Assembly: GCA_021774015.1 (NCBI GenBank)
Contig: JAJFJO010000211.1
Coordinates: 1-11,537, forward strand
Source of the DNA: Gammaproteobacteria bacterium
GTDB lineage: Bacteria; Pseudomonadota; Gammaproteobacteria; Coxiellales; Coxiellaceae
DNA length: 11,537 bases
Reading direction: 5' to 3'
The notes below the pieces were generated by a model. The model was not told where the DNA came from and made no database searches. It saw nothing but the letters and a program-made list of their open reading frames with translations. How positions within the stretch are numbered: the stretch's first letter is position 1; the number at the start of each line of letters is the position of its first letter. Shown one piece after another: positions 6,793-11,537 of the stretch. The position numbers were made by a program, and so were the translations under genes.

Positions 6793-7467
6793 ATGTTACG
6801 ACAAATAATTTTAGATACGGAAACCACTGGCTTAGAACCGAAAAAAGGTCATCGCATTATTGAAGTGGGCTGTTTGGAAATGATTAATCGTCGAATTACT
6901 GATAATCATTTTCACCGTTATATTAATCCAGAGCGTGGCATCGACCAGGGTGCGGTTGAAGTTCATGGTTTAACGAATGAGTTCTTAGCAGATAAACCTT
7001 TGTTTGCCGACATTGCTCAAGAGTTGGCGCAGTATTTACACGGTGCAGAGCTTATTATTCATAATGCGCCGTTTGATATCGGATTTTTAAATCACGAATA
7101 TAATATGTTGCGTCAAAAACCGGTGACGGATTATTGCGAGGTAATTGATACGCTTGTAATGGCGCGGCACAAACATCCAGGTCAGCGTAATAGTTTGGAT
7201 GCATTGTGTCAGCGTTATTCCGTTGATAATTCTAACCGTGATTTACATGGCGCGTTAATCGATGCTGAACTGCTCGCGCAAGTTTACTTGTTAATGACCG
7301 GTGGCCAAACGCAATTATTCGAGTCAGCGCAAAGTGCGAATACCAACTCCAATACGGAAAGCACGATCAAACGCATGACGGCAGACCGGGATCCACTGCC
7401 GATTATTAAGGCGAATGCAGCGGAGTTGGCTGAGCATCAGAAGTATCTTGAGATGCTACAAAAGTAG
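6793..7467 (+). CDS. dnaQ: DNA polymerase III epsilon subunit (3'-5' proofreading exonuclease)
   Basis: DEDDh exonuclease that proofreads for the replicative polymerase, binding the alpha subunit through its C-terminal tail and the beta clamp through a short motif. The 224-aa protein has Exo I with Asp8 and Glu10 (LDTETTGLEP), Exo II with Asp95 (HNAPFDIGFLNHE), and Exo III with His152 and Asp157 (LHGALIDAELLAQVY); all five catalytic residues are present. After the exonuclease domain, QTQLF (172-176) matches the clamp-binding QxxLF pattern, and the tail ending AELAEHQKYLEMLQK fits the alpha-binding segment. The ATG has GAAGGAA (6781-6787) a few bases upstream, inside the end of rnhA. It is the last gene of the yafS-rnhA-dnaQ operon. 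Confidence 0.98.
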   Translation: MLRQIILDTETTGLEPKKGHRIIEVGCLEMINRRITDNHFHRYINPERGIDQGAVEVHGLTNEFLADKPLFADIAQELAQYLHGAELIIHNAPFDIGFLNHEYNMLRQKPVTDYCEVIDTLVMARHKHPGQRNSLDALCQRYSVDNSNRDLHGALIDAELLAQVYLLMTGGQTQLFESAQSANTNSNTESTIKRMTADRDPLPIIKANAAELAEHQKYLEMLQK

Positions 7468-7486
7468 CGTCTAACCTAGAAAGCAC

Positions 7487-7510
7487 ACCTGAATCATGTC
7501 GGATTCAGGT
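7487..7510. terminator. Hairpin 20 bp after dnaQ, possible terminator
   Basis: ACCTGAATC (7487-7495) and GATTCAGGT (7502-7510) form a perfect 9-bp stem with a 6-nt loop. The position suits the end of the dnaQ operon, but the following bases (aaatattcaattt) are not a clean T tract, so it may stop transcription weakly or protect the 3' end instead. Confidence 0.45.
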
Positions 7511-7556
7511 AAATATTCAATTTATCATATAGTTATTGATTTATCCTCATGTCACT

Positions 7557-7646
7557 ATCATGTAAGTAAGTTTTGTGATGTCACGAATATTTGTGATATC
7601 ATAAATACTCGTGATATCACGAATATTTGTGATATAAGACAGTTTT
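7557..7646. repeat. Tandem 18-bp palindromic repeats (iteron-like) upstream of an NTPase-wHTH gene
   Basis: GTGAT recurs at 7575, 7593, 7611 and 7629, exactly 18 bp apart. The best copy is GTGATATCACGAATATTT (7611-7628). Copy 7575-7592 differs by one base, and copies 7593-7610 and 7629-7646 are more diverged. A fifth degenerate copy at 7557-7574 resembles the last one (13 of 18 identical; both contain TAAG and end AGTTTT). Dyads run through the units: 7603-7628 is a 26-bp palindrome with one mismatched pair, centred on GTGATATCAC. The array ends 29 bp before the ATG at 7676 and overlaps its probable promoter. Most likely the operator of that gene; a replication iteron is less likely, since no initiator gene or plasmid function is seen. 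Confidence 0.88.
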
Positions 7647-7653
7647 GTATAAA
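7630..7653 (+). promoter_or_regulatory. Candidate promoter overlapping the last 18-bp repeat
   Basis: Two -10 candidates lie here: TATAAG (7633-7638) preceded by TGA, an extended -10 arrangement, and TATAAA (7648-7653) with a weak TTGTGA (7627-7632) at a short 15-bp spacing. Either is overlapped or abutted by repeat copies, so occupancy of the array should block transcription. GAGG (7664-7667) is the ribosome binding site, 8 nt before the ATG at 7676. Confidence 0.4.
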
Positions 7654-7675
7654 AGAGTGATATGAGGATGCCGTA

Positions 7676-8899
7676 ATGCAGTGGGAGTCGATGGGGTTTA
7701 AAGAAGAGCCGTTTAAAACACGCCCTATAACAGCATTTACCTTGGATTTGTATACAGGTAATGCTGAAAAAATTGCTAATAGCCAGTTTGCTTTGCACTC
7801 GAGTAATATTGTTATGGTGATAGAAGGCGCGCGTGGTGTTGGTACCACCTCTTTTGGGAACTATCTGAGATTTAAGGCCCAAGAAGAGCGTAAGTATTTT
7901 ACGCCAACTAGTGAAATTCGAGTTGAACCTAATTGGAATGCCGATACTTTAATGGCGGCAGTTATTGCAAATGTAGTGTCGACTTTGGAATTTCATCATC
8001 AGGATCAAGTAAAAGAAAATCTCGCATTTAAAGAGGCAAAAGCAATTGTAGAAAGAGTGACAGAGACGTATCGTTCATTTGGCGCATCTGCATTTGGGTT
8101 TGGAGGGAACTATGGGAAATCAGATAGTGTTTCTCAGCCTATGATTATGCCAACACAGGTACTTGCACATCATTTGGAAGAGTTGGTTAAAGTGATAAAT
8201 GAGCTGGGTTTTAAATATGGAATATTAATACAGCTCAATAATTTAGATGTGGGTGTTGTTCAAATTGAAAGTCATTTTAAGTCTCTGCTCAATGTAATGC
8301 GAGATTATTTTCAAATGGAAGGGACAAGTTGGTTGTTGGTTGGTGATATGTCGTTAAGACGTTTTATCGCGCAAGAAGTTGATCGTGTCGATGATATTGT
8401 TGCTTTCGAAATGGATATTACTCCATTATCTGAGGCGGATTATCTGGCTATGATCGAAAAGCGGGTTGAGTATTATCGTATTAATTCAAAAGTGACGTTA
8501 CCCGTTGATAAAGAGGTTTTACTCTATCTCCATAAAATCACCAAAGGGCGCTTACGTTATATTTTTGGTATTTTAAGTTGTTTGTTTAACCGATTAAAAC
8601 CAGGAACTTTATCGGATCGAATTACCTTGGAGTTGGCAAAACCCGCAGTTACAAATTATGCAAAAGAAAGAATCGATCGTTATAAGTTAAGTGTTAATGA
8701 AGAACTTGTTTTAAAAACCATTGTTAAAAAGGACTCTATACAAGTTAAAGAAATAGCTGACGAGCTCAATAAAACACCCAGCTACGTTTCGAATGTCCTT
8801 TCTCGGCTGCAAGGGTATAAATTGGTTGGTTTTACGAAAGAGTGGCGGAGCCATCATTACCATGCATCGATAGATGCTTATATTCTTTACTCTGACTAA
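7676..8899 (+). CDS. P-loop NTPase-like protein with C-terminal winged-helix domain and altered Walker A
   Basis: A 407-residue protein I do not recognise as a named family. The N-terminal GFKEEPF resembles the start of ExeA/Orc-type ATPases. The P-loop is GARGVGTT (residues 51-58), with Thr57 where the invariant Walker A lysine should be. The Walker B region is GILIQLNNLD (182-191), without the usual Asp-Glu pair. A sensor-like WLLVGDMSL (219-227) and a sensor-2-like KGRLRYIF (290-297) complete an AAA-type core. The C-terminus (about 338-400) is a MarR-like winged helix, with recognition-helix candidate TPSYVSNVLSRLQ. It probably binds DNA and may bind nucleotide with reduced or no hydrolysis. 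It has its own palindromic array and promoter upstream, and ends one base before the stop of the opposite-strand icmF-like gene. Autoregulation through the 18-bp array is inference. Confidence 0.85.
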   Translation: MQWESMGFKEEPFKTRPITAFTLDLYTGNAEKIANSQFALHSSNIVMVIEGARGVGTTSFGNYLRFKAQEERKYFTPTSEIRVEPNWNADTLMAAVIANVVSTLEFHHQDQVKENLAFKEAKAIVERVTETYRSFGASAFGFGGNYGKSDSVSQPMIMPTQVLAHHLEELVKVINELGFKYGILIQLNNLDVGVVQIESHFKSLLNVMRDYFQMEGTSWLLVGDMSLRRFIAQEVDRVDDIVAFEMDITPLSEADYLAMIEKRVEYYRINSKVTLPVDKEVLLYLHKITKGRLRYIFGILSCLFNRLKPGTLSDRITLELAKPAVTNYAKERIDRYKLSVNEELVLKTIVKKDSIQVKEIADELNKTPSYVSNVLSRLQGYKLVGFTKEWRSHHYHASIDAYILYSD

Positions 8900-8900
8900 G

Positions 8901-11537
8901 TTATAATTTCATCGGACAACGAAAGCTATGTAGCAAATTTGGTAGGTAAGGGTTAATTAAGTTGTCTGTAACCACCTCAAAATTGACTGAATTACCGGCC
9001 TCAATAAATGTAAAGTAAAACACGCGTGGATTGCTGGTAGATGCAATGTTAACTTTGTCCAGCAAGCGAAACCAAGACCACAAGCCTGTAAAACGTGTTT
9101 TAAATGATTTGTTCGCGTCGGTGACGATATTCATGTTAGCAAATGTTGGGTTGGGCCCTGGCCACTGCAGCTGAGTGGTTTTGGTGTCACCTGCATTTAA
9201 CACGATATTCTGCCCACCTAGATTTAATGTAAAAGATTGTATGTGTGGTGAAAAGGTTTTAGGCGTTAGACTAAAACGAAAGCTCGGGGTTGTGGTGATG
9301 TCTGTATAAAACATTTGTTGGATCAGCGATGCGCGTAGAAACATGTTTAAGGTGGTTTGTGCAATGCCAATGGTTTTGCCATCGACAGTATTCCATACCC
9401 AATAGTCAGCGTTAGTATTAACGAAAGTTTGTAGGTAAGTGGTGAAAAATTTTTGCATGCTGCCACTGGTTCCAAAAAATCGAGTGAAATTTTTCGCTGT
9501 CACCTCATTTTTTTCTTGGTTGAAAATCGGATATTTATTTTTAATCGTTTTGCGATACTCAGGTAGGATCGTTTTTTGCCACGCCGAGTTAATGGTATCA
9601 CGCGAGGTGTTTAACATTACCTGCCAAGCCCCCATTGCAATGGTATGTAACCACTGCTGTATCGGTTGCGGCGCCTGTTTGGCGAGCTGCAGTAAGTTGG
9701 TGATGGCATCTTTGTTGCTTGGGTTTTGAAAACGTTTAATAGTAGCCGTAAAATTATTTTTTTCGATATCGCCTGATTTGGTGATGGCTGTGGTGTAGTT
9801 GGATAGGGCAGCTAATTTTTTCAACACGATAACATAGCCCCCTTGTTGATCGGCAAACTGTTTTACAGCAGAAAAGTTTTTATCTTGAGTTGTTTTAGTG
9901 CTGTTGGATTTTACGACCAGTGATGCATTGCCAATAACAATGTTGAGTAATTTGTATAAAGCAGAACTTTTATCGGTGATGAGTCTAATGCTGTTTTGAA
10001 CATCAGAAAAATTTGTGGGTGCACTAAATTGGATGTTATCTGCAATCGAGCGCCACTCTTTAGTGTAATAATGTAGGTATAGCCTGCGGACATTGTTGAT
10101 CAACTGTTTGTGTTGCGCAGCATTTAATTCAATTAGCGCATCTTGCCCCAGAACCCAGTTGCTTTTTGATAGTGTCTTGGTGATGCCGGGAATATCTTTA
10201 TCAAAAATGGTGCTGAAATTATCAGAGCTAAAAAATTCAGGAATAGTGGCATTAGTTAGGTTGAGCCCTGGAATGCTTTGTTGATCTGATAACACAGGAA
10301 TATTGATGGGCTTGAATTTCCCTTGCAATTCTAAGAATGTTAAATCGGCATTAGATAAATTTTTTAGGTTGAGTTGTGCACTTTTTATGAGATCAGCATT
10401 TGGCACCCATGGTTGTGTTTTTTCATGTAGCAATTGTTTTAAATAGAGTCGCAATTGAGTTTGAAGTTCAGGATTGTTAATAAACTGCTTGCGCCAATAT
10501 AAAGTAAACCATTGAAGGACGCTTTGTTGATCATAATGTTTTGCGTCGGTCAGCATTAAGTAGGCTCGCAGTGCAAAATAGAGTTTTAAATCATCTTTCT
10601 CAATGCTGCTTCGAATGGTATCCGTCAGCGTATTTTGTAGGTACTGCTGGAACTGATGCGTTAAAATAGTCTGATAACGCGCTTTCAATGCCTTTTTAAT
10701 ATCGATAGTTTGGCGAAAGCCGAGCAAATGTGCTGAGCGAGAGCGGGTTTTTTGTAAGTCTTGCAAACTTTTGTTGATTTGCTCTAGCTGTGTTGCCCAT
10801 ATCATATTCCCTGTCATATAGGTTGTGCTGTTATGTGTAATTAAGCTATTTAATTGGCGTTGTATGCTTCTAATGGAATTTACAGACTGTTGAAATCCAT
10901 AGTGCCATAAGGAACTAACTCCTATAATAACGCCAGCAGCAATAGGAATGGCGAGCCAACGAGCCAATGCGTGCTTTACACGTGGCTTGCGCACAGGATG
11001 TTTGGCAAGTTGGACGATCTTGTGCATCATATTTTTCACAAAAAAGCTTTTTTGTAAGGGCGCAATGGGTTGCTCCGCTCGGAACGTTAATGGAAACGAT
11101 TGCTTGAGCGGCAATGTGAGATTATTGATGGTATGCCCTTGTCTCAGGCTGCTCGTAAAATAAAGACCATCCAATTGAATATTATCGCCCCAAGGAAGTT
11201 GTGTGAGCCATTGTTTAAATTGATCACAGAGTTGTTCCATCTCAATGGGGAAATCTTTAATGCGACTGCGCTTTTCTTGATTTTGTTCGTGATGCAAGCG
11301 CCAAATCAGGCGGTTGCCAACGTGTTCTACCAGTTCATTAAGTGCGGTTTCTATACGTTCGCTTAAAGCGGTTTCTTTTGAATCCGGAATATCAATACCG
11401 AAACTATCATCACGCTCTTCAGGACTTAAATCATCAAAGTATTCATTAAAGCCTTGCAGGCGATCGCACTGAGTTACAACCACGTTCACTCGTATCGATT
11501 CATTATGGTTTAACACCGATAATAATTGATGGCTCAT
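8901..11537 (-). CDS. icmF: IcmF/TssM family secretion-system inner-membrane protein, N-terminus outside window
   Basis: Large inner-membrane component that, with its DotU/TssL partner, stabilises the envelope complex of type IVB (Dot/Icm) or type VI secretion systems. The 878 visible residues start inside the cytoplasmic GTPase-like domain: VNVVVTQCDRLQGFNEYFDDLSPEERDDSFG corresponds to the family stretch with TKCD and the E-rich segment, here split for length as VTQCD (21-25) and LSPEER (37-42). LDGLYFTSS (122-130) and FFVKNMMHKI (165-174) follow, then a transmembrane helix at about 193-211. The long periplasmic part ends in the typical C-terminus FRCPMKL. The first two transmembrane helices and the P-loop must lie beyond 11537; the ATG at the very edge is probably an internal methionine. 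Without the neighbours I cannot say whether it belongs to a type IVB or a type VI system. It is convergent with the NTPase-wHTH gene, with a 1-bp gap. Confidence 0.88.
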   Translation of the reverse strand: MSHQLLSVLNHNESIRVNVVVTQCDRLQGFNEYFDDLSPEERDDSFGIDIPDSKETALSERIETALNELVEHVGNRLIWRLHHEQNQEKRSRIKDFPIEMEQLCDQFKQWLTQLPWGDNIQLDGLYFTSSLRQGHTINNLTLPLKQSFPLTFRAEQPIAPLQKSFFVKNMMHKIVQLAKHPVRKPRVKHALARWLAIPIAAGVIIGVSSLWHYGFQQSVNSIRSIQRQLNSLITHNSTTYMTGNMIWATQLEQINKSLQDLQKTRSRSAHLLGFRQTIDIKKALKARYQTILTHQFQQYLQNTLTDTIRSSIEKDDLKLYFALRAYLMLTDAKHYDQQSVLQWFTLYWRKQFINNPELQTQLRLYLKQLLHEKTQPWVPNADLIKSAQLNLKNLSNADLTFLELQGKFKPINIPVLSDQQSIPGLNLTNATIPEFFSSDNFSTIFDKDIPGITKTLSKSNWVLGQDALIELNAAQHKQLINNVRRLYLHYYTKEWRSIADNIQFSAPTNFSDVQNSIRLITDKSSALYKLLNIVIGNASLVVKSNSTKTTQDKNFSAVKQFADQQGGYVIVLKKLAALSNYTTAITKSGDIEKNNFTATIKRFQNPSNKDAITNLLQLAKQAPQPIQQWLHTIAMGAWQVMLNTSRDTINSAWQKTILPEYRKTIKNKYPIFNQEKNEVTAKNFTRFFGTSGSMQKFFTTYLQTFVNTNADYWVWNTVDGKTIGIAQTTLNMFLRASLIQQMFYTDITTTPSFRFSLTPKTFSPHIQSFTLNLGGQNIVLNAGDTKTTQLQWPGPNPTFANMNIVTDANKSFKTRFTGLWSWFRLLDKVNIASTSNPRVFYFTFIEAGNSVNFEVVTDNLINPYLPNLLHSFRCPMKL

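Noticed and set aside
7557..7646. Plasmid or phage replication origin (iterons)
   Set aside because: No replication initiator, partition gene or DnaA boxes recognised nearby; the position just before a winged-helix gene fits an operator better.
9439..9729. Plus-strand frame with a ferredoxin-like cysteine cluster (CIGCGACLASC)
   Set aside because: Lies wholly antisense within the well-supported icmF-like gene; only one cluster and no supporting signals.

Overview
The window looks like a chromosomal segment of a low- to moderate-GC gammaproteobacterium. The core is the block mltD / gloB / yafS-like methyltransferase / rnhA / dnaQ, in the same order and orientation as in enterobacteria such as E. 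coli. An IcmF/TssM secretion-system protein at the right edge and the AT-rich codon use suggest something near Legionellales or another host-associated or amoeba-associated gammaproteobacterium. That placement is inference; no rRNA or other taxonomic marker is present. I see no tRNA or rRNA gene.

Layout. 1-1112 (+): C-terminal part of a Kef-type (CPA2) cation:proton antiporter with RCK domains, cut by the window edge. 1120-2787 (-): MltD-like lytic transglycosylase with four LysM repeats. 2788-3319: long intergenic stretch whose last 150 bp hold three 28-nt palindromes at an exact 53-bp period, with a near-consensus promoter built into them. 3320-4762 (+): AAA NTPase with a C-terminal DUF234 nuclease-like domain. 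4759-5529 (-): gloB (glyoxalase II). 5608-7467 (+): the tightly packed yafS-like / rnhA / dnaQ operon. 7468-7675: intergenic with a 9-bp-arm hairpin and an 18-bp-period repeat array. 7676-8899 (+): NTPase fused to a winged-helix domain, with an altered Walker A motif. 8901-11537 (-): IcmF/TssM, N-terminus beyond the window.

Two accessory NTPase genes sit inside or beside housekeeping genes. Each has its own dense palindromic array just upstream, and each converges on the 3' end of a conserved opposite-strand gene (4-bp overlap with gloB; 1-bp gap to icmF). The first separates gloB from mltD, which are adjacent in enterobacteria. The best candidate for an undescribed system is the first cassette: a helically phased palindromic operator/promoter array feeding a NTPase-winged helix-PD-(D/E)XK protein. 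The second, with an 18-bp iteron-like array before an NTPase-wHTH protein, is a plausible self-regulating module. In both cases function is inferred from architecture only.
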